From an uncultured Ruminococcus sp. (GTDB lineage Bacteria > Bacillota > Clostridia > Oscillospirales > Acutalibacteraceae): DNA of 46,446 nucleotides. Under the pieces are notes generated by a model. It was not told where the DNA came from. It saw only the letters and a list, made by a program, of their open reading frames with translations, and did not search any database. Below, piece after piece: positions 34,152 through 42,592 of the stretch. The stretch spans positions 1-46,446 of the forward strand of contig CACWNY010000016.1 of assembly GCA_902762375.1 (NCBI GenBank). The letters run 5' to 3'. The first letter of the stretch is position 1. The number at the start of each line of letters is the position of its first letter. Made by a program: the position numbers and the translations under genes.

Positions 34152-35549
34152 ATGAAAAAGAAATATTTGCTTATACTTGCAGTTGCCGTCATTTTTATGC
34201 AGACTTTAACCATACCTGCTTTTTCTGATAATGATACGGAAACTGCCAGTGAAAATATCACAAAAACCGTAACCGAACAACCTACACGGAAACCAACAGA
34301 AAAGCCTACACAAAAACCGACAGAAAAACCTACTGAAATACCTACTGTTGACAATTCTGCCGAAATTGCTGAAAAGGAAAAAGAACTTGATAATCTCCGA
34401 AAAAAAATTGCTAAAGTCAATACACAAATCGAAAATACAAAATTTGAAATTGCCCAACTCAAACAGGATATGACCGATGCCAAAACAACGGTCAGTTCAC
34501 TGGATACGGCTATCAAGAACAACAAGGAAAAATTGAAAAAGCGTTTGCGTGCCATTTACATGACAGGTGGTGTGAGCCGTATTGAAGTTATTCTGGGAGC
34601 TAAAAACTTCGATGACCTGATTAACAATATAGAATATGCGTCAATGGTTGCCAGACACGACAATCAGATTATACAATCTCTTTCGCAAGATGTGAATATC
34701 ACCAAAAAGGCACAGAAGAATTTCAATAAATCCAAAACAGAACTGGAAACAAAAGCCACACAACTGGAAAGTAAGCGTTATGAACTTCTGGGGATTATCA
34801 GTGAAAATGAAGATAAACTGCAACTGCTTTATGCAGAAAACGGTACAGTAAAAAAGACCGATGATAACACAGACAGTATCGAAAACCGTATTCAGAACTA
34901 TTACCAGAAACAAAAAGCTACTGAAAATCCTACTCAAAAATTCACTCAGAAACCTACTCAGAAATCCACACAAAAACCTACCCAAAATTCTACTAAGAAA
35001 AATACACCTACAGAAAGTACATATTCTTCAGATGATGATAACGATTATGATGATTTTGTTCCACAGGAAAAAGGAACGATTATCAGTACCGATATTGAAA
35101 AGTCGTCAAGTGGTTATGTATGGCCTGTAACAGGATTTTACTATCTGACTTCGATGTGGAATGAAAACAGAGGTTCGTATAATCACGGTGCGATTGATAT
35201 TGCTGATGCAGGGATAGACGGTGCAAGCGTTCTTGCGGCACATTCAGGAACAGTCATGTATGCAGAGGAAGAATGTGAACATAACTGGGGTAAATCAATA
35301 AGTTGCGGTTGCGGTGGTGGATATGGTAACTATGTTATGCTTGACCACGGTGACGGTCATATGACAGTATATGCCCATATGAGTTCCGTACTGGTTTCTA
35401 CAGGTGAAAGCGTCAGTGCAGGACAAGTCATCGGATTTGTCGGTTCAACAGGAGATTCCACAGGTTCACATCTTCACTTTGAAACACGCTATAACGGAGA
35501 AAAATATAATCCCTTGACTGAATATCCTGATATTTCCGTTAGTTATTGA
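34152..35549 (+). CDS. Coiled-coil M23 peptidoglycan hydrolase / hydrolase activator (EnvC-like), FtsEX partner
   Basis: The 465 residues run from ATG 34152, with GGTGG upstream. A signal peptide (1-25) precedes a Lys/Pro/Thr repeat linker (PTEKPTQK units, about 40-70). A long coiled coil (about 73-240) and a second KPTQ/KSTQ linker (about 255-290) follow. The C-terminal LytM/M23 domain retains zinc ligands His345, Asp349 and HLH (His440, His442). Because the metal site is intact it may be catalytic, unlike EnvC. Its position right after ftsX makes it the likely FtsEX-regulated cell-wall hydrolase, a role played by CwlO or PcsB elsewhere. Confidence 0.88.
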   Translation: MKKKYLLILAVAVIFMQTLTIPAFSDNDTETASENITKTVTEQPTRKPTEKPTQKPTEKPTEIPTVDNSAEIAEKEKELDNLRKKIAKVNTQIENTKFEIAQLKQDMTDAKTTVSSLDTAIKNNKEKLKKRLRAIYMTGGVSRIEVILGAKNFDDLINNIEYASMVARHDNQIIQSLSQDVNITKKAQKNFNKSKTELETKATQLESKRYELLGIISENEDKLQLLYAENGTVKKTDDNTDSIENRIQNYYQKQKATENPTQKFTQKPTQKSTQKPTQNSTKKNTPTESTYSSDDDNDYDDFVPQEKGTIISTDIEKSSSGYVWPVTGFYYLTSMWNENRGSYNHGAIDIADAGIDGASVLAAHSGTVMYAEEECEHNWGKSISCGCGGGYGNYVMLDHGDGHMTVYAHMSSVLVSTGESVSAGQVIGFVGSTGDSTGSHLHFETRYNGEKYNPLTEYPDISVSY

Positions 35550-35576
35550 TAGAGGAGAAACATTGTATTAAATATT

Positions 35577-35822
35577 ATGAAAAAATTATATTTTTGCTTA
35601 TTTATGGATATTGTCGCTTGTATAACACTGTTCTTACTTTTATTCTATGAAAACAGTAGTTATGCTGTTGGTATGGCGGCACTGTCAAGTGTCGGAAGAT
35701 GGGTCATGTATTTTATTGCTTTTATATTGTCAATAGTTTGTCTTATCGCACTGCTGATAGTTATTGTGGTAAAGCATAAAAAATTCACAAAGAATATGAA
35801 AGTAACAAAAGATGAACTATAA
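35577..35822 (+). CDS. Small two-helix membrane protein
   Basis: The 81 residues carry two hydrophobic segments (about 5-25 and 42-66) and a lysine-rich cytosolic tail. No family is recognised. GAGGAG is present, but about 20 bases before the ATG, so translation may be weak or the true start uncertain. It follows the M23 gene by 27 bases and may be part of the ftsEX transcript. Confidence 0.6.
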   Translation: MKKLYFCLFMDIVACITLFLLLFYENSSYAVGMAALSSVGRWVMYFIAFILSIVCLIALLIVIVVKHKKFTKNMKVTKDEL

Positions 35823-35823
35823 C

Positions 35824-35990
35824 ATTGTCAAAATTTGCTTACGCAAATTTTGTTTTAAATTTTTATCCATTAAAGGGCTTTGCCCTTTAAAATCCCACAA
35901 GGGGCTTTGCCCCTTGACCCCACAAGCCTTTGAAAAGGCTTGACCGAAACTTTTAATTGTCATAGCTATAGGTTGTTTTTCTATAATTTC
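35824..35990 (-). repeat. Mosaic intergenic hairpin element, copy 14
   Basis: The palindrome AAAATTTGCTTACGCAAATT(TT), AAAGGGC/GCCCTTT, CAAGGGGC/GCCCCTTG, an AAGCCTTTGAAAAGGCTT hairpin and the AATTGTCATAGCTATAGG tract. Interior order matches the full MITE at 20637-20865, but the inverted ends are not evident. Confidence 0.75.
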
Positions 35991-36008
35991 GTATCTATGT
36001 ACGGTAAC

Positions 36009-36101
36009 TCAGTTTTGAGAAAAGTCAATCTTTTTGATACCGTAAATTTTTCTCAGAAAGAAACCGATTACCTTTGGATTGTCAATCACTACCATTTTCA
36101 T
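36009..36101 (-). CDS. spoVM: SpoVM-like sporulation peptide (30 residues)
   Basis: Reading minus from ATG 36101 gives a 30-residue peptide starting MKMVVIDNPKVIGFFLRKIY and continuing GIKK. It shares the SpoVM pattern of a short basic amphipathic helix with MK, Pro-Lys at positions 9-10, Gly at 13 and Arg at 17. In Bacillus, SpoVM senses the convex forespore membrane and anchors SpoIVA for spore coat assembly. GGAG lies ten bases upstream. The gene is too short for routine ORF calls. It is 13 bases downstream of another small gene on the same strand. Confidence 0.65.
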   Translation of the reverse strand: MKMVVIDNPKVIGFFLRKIYGIKKIDFSQN

Positions 36102-36114
36102 CACAAACACACTC

Positions 36115-36273
36115 CTATTTTCTGAAAGCTGATACGGAAAGTATACACACCAGCAAGGCACAAATCACTAACGAAACTTTACACGGAAGTATCGCTCCCA
36201 TCAGCAATCCTATGCCTAGCATAAGCATATAATTGCATTTTCCTTTGCCTTTTCGTCTGTAACAACATCTCAT
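36115..36273 (-). CDS. Small cysteine-rich membrane peptide (52 residues) upstream of the SpoVM-like gene
   Basis: ATG 36273 is preceded by GGCGGTG at a good distance. The peptide begins MRCCYRRKGKGKCNYM and continues as a hydrophobic hairpin or pair of helices to RK. A basic cysteine-rich head precedes about 35 hydrophobic residues with two more cysteines. No family is recognised. Good ribosome site, open frame and spacing to the SpoVM-like gene support it as a real two-gene small operon. Confidence 0.55.
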   Translation of the reverse strand: MRCCYRRKGKGKCNYMLMLGIGLLMGAILPCKVSLVICALLVCILSVSAFRK

Positions 36274-36328
36274 TATACTTTCACCGCCTCATGCTTTTAC
36301 TACATAGTATGACATAAGGAATTATGTG

Positions 36329-37801
36329 TTACAAATGAATTTTTTCCGCCATCAATAAGATATCCTGACTGTCTACTAATCCATCACCGTTCAAATCCGC
36401 AGAAACAAACTGCAATTCGTCCAAATCATTGCACCGCATAACATAATTACTCATTGCCTTTATATCATTGGAGTTGACATTCCCTTCTCCTGTCAGTTCA
36501 GCTTTGACGGAAATTCTATAAACAAACACAATTTGTTCACCGTTTTGTACTGTCATAGTATATCCCGTACCAAGTTTACCACTTGTTTTCACGGTATTGT
36601 CTTTATTACGGAATATCAATGTGTAATTACCCTGTACGATATTTTTCTTCAGTGTGGCAATGGTAGTTCCGTCAGGAATATCCCATATTATGCCACGACT
36701 TTCATCTACCTTATAACTGCTGATAAAAAATGTGTTGTTATCCTTAGTGGTTTGTGACGGGGCATAATTGTTATTTGTACGGTTATTTGTAGATTGACGA
36801 TTGTCAGGCTTGTTCGATAAAGGCATGAAATTATCAGAAACCGAAGGACTTTCGGAATTTTGTCGGAATACCAATGCGTCACTGCCAATTATCGCAAGTT
36901 TTCCCTGTTCTGAAAGCACATAGGCAACATTATTTTTACTACACATCTGTACATATCCGCTATAATTCAGGCGATAAGCGGTATAATGTTCATCATCTGA
37001 TAAAAATACTTCAATTCCACCATTGTAGTATTTACAACAGTAACCGTTAATAACACCGCCGTTTCTTTCACCTTGTATTCCGCTGGAAATTATTGTTTTG
37101 TTGCTGATATCGGTTATATTGCCTGAATAATCAAAAACAACATTGTTCAATATGTTGATACCCGTTCGCATATCTTTGGTACTAAGCAGACATTCTGGCG
37201 TGCGGTTATGGTTGATATCTACACTGTAAATGTTGTTTCTGCCAAATAAATATAACTGTCTGTCATCGTAATTTACCGTATAGTCAATGATTTCCTCATC
37301 AACCGAAAAGTCATAAATTCTTTTTCCCTGAATATCCGTACAGACAAACTGATGGCGGTTATCCGTCATAAAACAGACACAATTCTCCACAGCACAAAAA
37401 TGATAATCACTATTTACGGAAACATTATCCAGTATATAATGATAAACACTGTCATTTCTGGCAGTATAATGATTGAGTATAATTTTATTGTTATCTATGG
37501 AAATAGCATAAATATTATTGTTGTAAGCTGTCACATTTCTGACAGTACCCAGTGTATTAAATGTAATATTTTGACAATTCCCCTCATCAACAATACTGAC
37601 ATTTACTTCTTTACCACTGTGACAAATCGCATAAACATGAATATTATCTGTCATCAGCCTATAATTTCCACCTGATGATAATTGATAAGAACTGATTGCC
37701 TGCCCTTTTATACCGCAAAAGCAAAAATATACCACGATTGCTATTATACTGAAAGTGATAATTTTTAACCATCTGATTTGACACTTATGATATTTTACCA
37801 A
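36329..37801 (-). CDS. Membrane-anchored or secreted protein with propeller-like repeats and C-terminal dockerin
   Basis: The 490 residues run from a TTG start behind GCGGTG. A membrane/signal segment (about 10-32) leads into about 300 residues of short beta-rich repeats (patterns like NNIYAISIDNNKI and GRNNIYSVDIN), suggestive of a beta-propeller. A Ser/Asn/Pro linker and a further beta region follow. The last 53 residues are a type I dockerin: the second calcium loop DLNGDGLVDSQD (from 469) is canonical, while the first (GEGNVNSNDIKA) is partly degenerate. Dockerins bind cohesins of scaffoldins or cell-surface proteins; no cohesin is in this window. No catalytic domain is seen. Confidence 0.8.
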   Translation of the reverse strand: MVKYHKCQIRWLKIITFSIIAIVVYFCFCGIKGQAISSYQLSSGGNYRLMTDNIHVYAICHSGKEVNVSIVDEGNCQNITFNTLGTVRNVTAYNNNIYAISIDNNKIILNHYTARNDSVYHYILDNVSVNSDYHFCAVENCVCFMTDNRHQFVCTDIQGKRIYDFSVDEEIIDYTVNYDDRQLYLFGRNNIYSVDINHNRTPECLLSTKDMRTGINILNNVVFDYSGNITDISNKTIISSGIQGERNGGVINGYCCKYYNGGIEVFLSDDEHYTAYRLNYSGYVQMCSKNNVAYVLSEQGKLAIIGSDALVFRQNSESPSVSDNFMPLSNKPDNRQSTNNRTNNNYAPSQTTKDNNTFFISSYKVDESRGIIWDIPDGTTIATLKKNIVQGNYTLIFRNKDNTVKTSGKLGTGYTMTVQNGEQIVFVYRISVKAELTGEGNVNSNDIKAMSNYVMRCNDLDELQFVSADLNGDGLVDSQDILLMAEKIHL

Positions 37802-37992
37802 AACTTACACCGCTTTACTTTGACAAGATGTCCATATTTTAGCATGATATTGTATTTTTGGTAAAAATCGTGCTAACTTCTCACGGATTATTTTCAGAAA
37901 TTCATATTTTATTAACAATTTTTCGTCAAAAATATGTTACCATTTAGCTTATCAGTAGACAAATAACCATTTGATTGAAAAATATTTATGAA

Positions 37993-38233
37993 TTTTTACC
38001 AGTTAAAGGACTGTCGCCCTTTAAAATCCTGCCCAAAGGCTCCGCCTTTGGAAACCGCTACTTTTTTGAAAAAAAGTGGACAAAAAACTTTTAATTGTCA
38101 CCGTTCAAACTTAGATAGAGATTTCCGAACGAAGTGAGCCTTAAAAGTTTTTGTCGAACTTTTTTCAAAAAGTTCGTGGGGTTCAGGGGCAAAGCCCCTG
38201 ATAGGATTGTTAAGGGCAACGCCCTTAACTGTG
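37993..38233. repeat. Mosaic intergenic hairpin elements, inverted pair (copy 15)
   Basis: A minus-oriented core (AAAGGACTGTCGCCCTTT, GGCTCC...GGAAACC, CCACTTTTTTG-type hairpin) is joined through ATTGTCACCGTTCAAACTTA and CCGAACGAAGTGAGCC to a plus core with AGGGGC/GCCCCT and TTAAGGGC/GCCCTTAA. It ends just before the PFOR promoter region. The stretch 37802-37992 is AT-rich and holds only a weak possible promoter for the dockerin gene. Confidence 0.75.
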
Positions 38234-38278
38234 TAGCAATAATTTACAAAAAAGTAAATAAATTTATTCTGTAATGCC

Positions 38279-38307
38279 TTTACACTTTGAAACAAAAGTG
38301 CTAAAAT
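38279..38307 (+). promoter_or_regulatory. Promoter of the PFOR gene
   Basis: TTTACA, 17 bases, TAAAAT, giving a leader of about 85 bases that contains a small ACCCACAAGGGT hairpin before AGGAGG. Confidence 0.65.
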
Positions 38308-38400
38308 AATAGAGGATTTACGGATAAATAAAAAAAGTCCGATTTCTGTTTAGTGATAAACCCACAAGGGTACTTGATTTTATAAGGAGGACCATTTCAA

Positions 38401-41400
38401 ATGGCAAGGAAAATGAAAACTATGGACGGTAATAATGCTGTCGCACATGTTGCATATGCCTTTACAGATGTAGCAGCGATTTATCCCATTACACCGTCAT
38501 CTGTCATGGCTGATGAAGTAGACAAATACGCAACAGCCGGCAGAAAAAATTTATTCGGCAGAGAAGTTCAGGTAACAGAAATGCAATCTGAAGGCGGTGC
38601 AGCAGGTGCTGTACACGGTTCGCTTTCAGCAGGTGCATTGACCACTACATTCACCGCTTCACAGGGCTTATTGCTTATGATTCCCAATATGTACAAAATG
38701 GCAGGTGAATTACTTCCCAGTGTTATTCATGTTTCGGCTCGTGCTTTGACTTATCATGCACTCTCCATCTTCGGTGACCACTCTGATGTCTATGCTTGCC
38801 GTCAGACAGGTTATGCAATGCTTTGTTCATCTAACCCTCAGGAATGTATGGACTTATCCGCTGTTGCACACCTTTCCGCAATCAAGGGCAGAGTACCTTT
38901 CTTACATTTCTTTGACGGTTTCCGTACCTCTCACGAAATTCAGAAAGTAGAAGTATGGGATTATGAAGACCTCGCTGATATGCTTGACTGGGACGCTGTA
39001 GATGCTTACAGAAGAAGAAGTCTTAACCCTGAACACCCCGTAACAAGAGGTACTGCTCAGAATGACGATATTTTCTTCCAGGCAAGAGAGGCTTGTAATG
39101 TTTATTATGACGCTGTTCCTGCTATCGTTGAAGATTACATGAATAAAGTCAATGCTAAAATCGGTACAAACTACAAACCTTTCAATTATTACGGTGCTGA
39201 AGACGCTGAATATGTCATCGTTGCAATGGGTTCTGTCAATGACTGTGCTGAAGAAGTTGTTGATTACCTCATGGCTAAAGGCGAAAAAGTCGGCTTACTC
39301 AAAGTAAGACTTTACAGACCTTTCGTTGCTGATTATATGCTCAGAGAATTGCCTAAGACAGTTAAGAAGATTTCTGTACTTGACAGAACAAAAGAGGCTG
39401 GTTCTATCGGCGAACCCCTTTATCTTGATGTTCTTGCTGCTCTTAACGGTTCAGAATTTGCTAATGTATGTGTAATGGGCGGTCGTTACGGCTTGTCCTC
39501 AAAAGACACAACTCCTGCTGATATCATTGCTGTATATCGCAATATGCAATCTGAAACACCGAAAAAGAAATTTACTATCGGTATTGTTGACGATGTTACC
39601 AATTTGTCACTTCCCGTTGTTGAAAATCCCGACACAACTCCCGCTGGTACAAGTTCCTGTAAGTTCTGGGGTCTTGGTGCAGACGGTACAGTTGGTGCTA
39701 ACAAAAACTCCATCAAAATTATCGGTGACCATACAGATATGTATGCTCAGGGATATTTTGCTTACGACTCCAAAAAATCAGGTGGTCTTACCGTTTCCCA
39801 CTTGCGTTTCGGTAATACTCCTATTAAATCTACTTACTATATCAGCAAAGCTGACTTTGTTGCTTGTCACAACCCGTCCTATGTAACAAAATATGACATG
39901 GTTGACGACCTCAAAGAAGGCGGAAGTTTCCTTCTTAACTGCCCTTGGTCAGGTGAAGAACTGGAAGAAAGACTTCCCGCTAAAATGAAGAGAATCATTG
40001 CTCAGAAACATATCAATTTCTATACCATCGACGGTATTAAAATCGGTAAAGAAATCGGTCTTGGCGGTCGTATCAATACGATTTTACAGTCCGCATTCTT
40101 CACCATTGCCAACATCATTCCTAAAGAAGACGCTATCCAGTACATGAAAGACGCTGCTACAAAGTCTTACAGTAAAAAAGGTCAGGCTATTGTAGATATG
40201 AACCATGCCGCTATTGAAAGAGGTGCTACAGACTTTGTCAAAGTAGATGTTCCTGCAAGCTGGGCAGACGCTCAGGACGAAGTTAAGGAAAAAGCACAAC
40301 TCAAGGGTAGAAAAGATGTTGTTGACTATGTTGAAACAATTCTGAACCCTGTAAACGCTTATAAAGGTAATCAGTTACCCGTTTCCGCATTCAAAGACCA
40401 TATTGACGGTACAGTTCCTCAAGGTTCTGCAGCTTACGAAAAGAGAGGTATTGCTGTTGATGTTCCGTCATGGGAACCTGATAATTGTATTCAGTGTAAC
40501 TTCTGTGCTTATGTATGTCCTCACGCAGCAATCAGACCTGTTGCTATGACTGCTGATGAAGCTGCAAACGCTCCCGAAGCTACAAAGAAAGCTAAAATGA
40601 CAGGTATGCCCGACTATACTTTCACAATGACAGTATCTACACTTGACTGTACAGGTTGCGGTGCTTGTGCTCAGGTATGTCCCGGAAAGAAAGGCAACAA
40701 AGCTCTTGTCATGAAACCCGCAGACGGCGAAATGCCTCAGCAGGAAGTATTCAATTATGGTTTTGAATTACCCGTTAAACCTGAAATCGAAGCTAAGTTC
40801 AAAGAAACAACCGTAAAGGGCAGTCAGTTCAAACAGCCGTTGCTTGAGTTCTCAGGTGCTTGTGCAGGTTGTGGTGAAACACCTTATGCTAAACTCGTTA
40901 CACAGTTGTTCGGTGACAGAATGTTTATTGCCAACGCAACAGGTTGTTCATCAATCTGGGGTGCATCAGCTCCTGCTACACCTTACACCGTAAATAAAGA
41001 AGGCAGAGGTCCTGCATGGCATAACTCACTCTTTGAAGACAACGCAGAGTTCGGTTACGGTATGGCTCTCGGACAGAATGCAATCCGTGACAGACTTGCT
41101 GAATATGTAACCAACATCGCTGAAAAGACTTCTAAAGAAGATGTTAAAGAGGCTTGCGAAAACTATCTGGCTACCATCAAAAATTCAGGTGCTAACAAAG
41201 TTGCTGCACAGGCTCTCATTGAGAAACTGGAAGAAATCAAAGATTGCGATTGTGAAGCAGGACAGCTTGCTAAGAAAACTCTCGCTGACAAAGACCAGCT
41301 TTCTAAGAAATCCATCTGGATATTCGGTGGTGACGGTTGGGCTTACGATATCGGTTTCGGCGGTCTTGACCATGTAATCGCTTCAGGTAAAGATGTCAAC

Positions 41401-41967
41401 ATTCTTGTATTTGATACAGAAGTTTACTCCAACACAGGCGGACAGGCATCTAAATCTACACCTAGTGGTTCAATCGCACAGTTTGCCGCAGCAGGTAAAG
41501 CTACCAACAAGAAAGACCTTGCCGCTATTGCTATGACATACGGTAATGTTTATGTAGCACAGGTATCTATGGGTGCTGACTACAACCAGTGTATCAAAGC
41601 ATTTGTAGAGGCTGAAAGCTATGAAGGTACATCTATCATCATCTGCTATGCACCTTGTATCAATCACGGTATCAAGGGCGGTATGACCATTGCACAGGCA
41701 GAAGAGAAAAAGGCTGTACAGTCAGGTTACTGGAATATCTATCGTTATGACCCTCGTCTTATCGAACAGGGTAAGAATCCTCTTACAGTAGATTCCAAAG
41801 CACCTACAATGAGTTATCGTGATTTCATCATGGGCGAAGTCCGTTACAATGCACTGGCAAGAGCAAACCCTGAAAGAGCAGAAAAACTCTTCAACTTTGC
41901 ACAGGCTAACGCAGAAAGAAAACTCGCACACTTACAATTCCTTGCTTCTCAGAAATTTGACGACTAA
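38401..41967 (+). CDS. nifJ: Pyruvate:ferredoxin (flavodoxin) oxidoreductase
   Basis: The 1188 residues are the single-chain homodimeric PFOR. The N-terminal domain opens MDGNNAVAHVAYAFTDVAAIYPITPSS-type sequence. The two-[4Fe-4S] ferredoxin domain has CIQCNFCAYVCP (from Cys696) and CTGCGACAQVCP (from Cys750). The C-terminal TPP domain carries CAGCGETPYAKL, GGDGWAYDIGFGG and the NTGGQ motif. It oxidises pyruvate with CoA to acetyl-CoA, CO2 and reduced ferredoxin, the central step of anaerobic fermentation. Codon use is strongly biased compared with neighbours (frequent GCT, GAA, AAA, GTT), fitting high expression. Confidence 0.97.
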   Translation: MARKMKTMDGNNAVAHVAYAFTDVAAIYPITPSSVMADEVDKYATAGRKNLFGREVQVTEMQSEGGAAGAVHGSLSAGALTTTFTASQGLLLMIPNMYKMAGELLPSVIHVSARALTYHALSIFGDHSDVYACRQTGYAMLCSSNPQECMDLSAVAHLSAIKGRVPFLHFFDGFRTSHEIQKVEVWDYEDLADMLDWDAVDAYRRRSLNPEHPVTRGTAQNDDIFFQAREACNVYYDAVPAIVEDYMNKVNAKIGTNYKPFNYYGAEDAEYVIVAMGSVNDCAEEVVDYLMAKGEKVGLLKVRLYRPFVADYMLRELPKTVKKISVLDRTKEAGSIGEPLYLDVLAALNGSEFANVCVMGGRYGLSSKDTTPADIIAVYRNMQSETPKKKFTIGIVDDVTNLSLPVVENPDTTPAGTSSCKFWGLGADGTVGANKNSIKIIGDHTDMYAQGYFAYDSKKSGGLTVSHLRFGNTPIKSTYYISKADFVACHNPSYVTKYDMVDDLKEGGSFLLNCPWSGEELEERLPAKMKRIIAQKHINFYTIDGIKIGKEIGLGGRINTILQSAFFTIANIIPKEDAIQYMKDAATKSYSKKGQAIVDMNHAAIERGATDFVKVDVPASWADAQDEVKEKAQLKGRKDVVDYVETILNPVNAYKGNQLPVSAFKDHIDGTVPQGSAAYEKRGIAVDVPSWEPDNCIQCNFCAYVCPHAAIRPVAMTADEAANAPEATKKAKMTGMPDYTFTMTVSTLDCTGCGACAQVCPGKKGNKALVMKPADGEMPQQEVFNYGFELPVKPEIEAKFKETTVKGSQFKQPLLEFSGACAGCGETPYAKLVTQLFGDRMFIANATGCSSIWGASAPATPYTVNKEGRGPAWHNSLFEDNAEFGYGMALGQNAIRDRLAEYVTNIAEKTSKEDVKEACENYLATIKNSGANKVAAQALIEKLEEIKDCDCEAGQLAKKTLADKDQLSKKSIWIFGGDGWAYDIGFGGLDHVIASGKDVNILVFDTEVYSNTGGQASKSTPSGSIAQFAAAGKATNKKDLAAIAMTYGNVYVAQVSMGADYNQCIKAFVEAESYEGTSIIICYAPCINHGIKGGMTIAQAEEKKAVQSGYWNIYRYDPRLIEQGKNPLTVDSKAPTMSYRDFIMGEVRYNALARANPERAEKLFNFAQANAERKLAHLQFLASQKFDD

Positions 41968-41969
41968 TG

Positions 41970-42066
41970 CAGGGGCGTTGCCCCCGCACCCCCAGTTAAG
42001 GGCGTTGCCCTTAACAATCCCACAAACTTTTTGAAAAAAGTTTGACAAAAACTTTTCAGGTTACTT
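41970..42066 (-). repeat. Mosaic intergenic hairpin element, copy 16
   Basis: GGGGCGTTGCCCC, TTAAGGGC/GCCCTTAA and ACAAACTTTTTG...AAAGTTTG hairpins start three bases after the PFOR stop, so they form the immediate 3' end of its mRNA. Confidence 0.75.
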
Positions 42067-42112
42067 AAAGTGTGTGGAAAAAATTAAGGTCGTATTCTGA
42101 CATATAAAATCA

Positions 42113-42160
42113 GTAACCGCCAATCTGACTTGTCTTATCTTGTCAGGTTGGCGGTTATTT
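42113..42160 (+). terminator. Probable terminator of PFOR
   Basis: Arms AACCGCCAATCTGAC and GTCAGGTTGGCGGTT (one G-T pair) surround 12 bases and are followed by ATTTTA. It lies 145 bases past the stop, downstream of repeat copy 16. Confidence 0.7.
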
Positions 42161-42187
42161 TAGGATTGCTCCCCTTTTTGAAAACAG

Positions 42188-42475
42188 TCTGACCAAAACG
42201 GTTGAAATTATTTTCTGAAGTGCGTAATAATGAAAAGCAACTTATAGCTATGACAATTAAAAGTTTTGTCCACTTTTTCAAAAGTGGTGGGGTCAAGGGG
42301 CAAAGCCCCTTGTGGGATTTTTAAGGGCGAATTAAGGGCGAAGCCCTTAAACTCCTCAAAATCAAACCAAAATTTGCGTCAGCAAATTTTGACAATAACA
42401 ATTCGATTGTCACCGCTGACATTTAACAGAAATCTCCGAACGCAGTGAACCTTAAAACAAAAATTCTATTGTCAA
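42188..42475 (+). mobile_element. MITE-like element copy 17, extended and partly degenerate
   Basis: The left part matches 1476-1701 (AAACGGTTGAAATTATTTTC, then CTGAAGTGCGTAATAATG and TAGCTATGACAATTAAAAG). The hairpin core is present with a short duplication (TTAAGGGCGAATTAAGGGCG). The right end is replaced by the ATTGTCACCGCTGAC and CCGAACGCAGTGAACC modules instead of an inverted end. It shows that simple MITE and mosaic copies are one family. Confidence 0.6.
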
Positions 42476-42526
42476 AATTCATATAAATTTTCTGATTTAT
42501 TTTACTTATGAATTATGGTATATCTC

Positions 42527-42555
42527 TTGTTTTTATGCCACAAAAAATGTATAAT
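42527..42555 (+). promoter_or_regulatory. Promoter of the repeat-bearing membrane protein
   Basis: TTGTTT, 17 bases, TATAAT, about 38 bases before ATG 42593. Confidence 0.6.
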
Positions 42556-42592
42556 ATTTATGAATTTTATATCAAAAGGAGAGGTGGTTACA

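Noticed and set aside
35940..36125. 61-codon plus-strand frame
   Set aside because: It has no ribosome site and is antisense to the better supported SpoVM-like gene.
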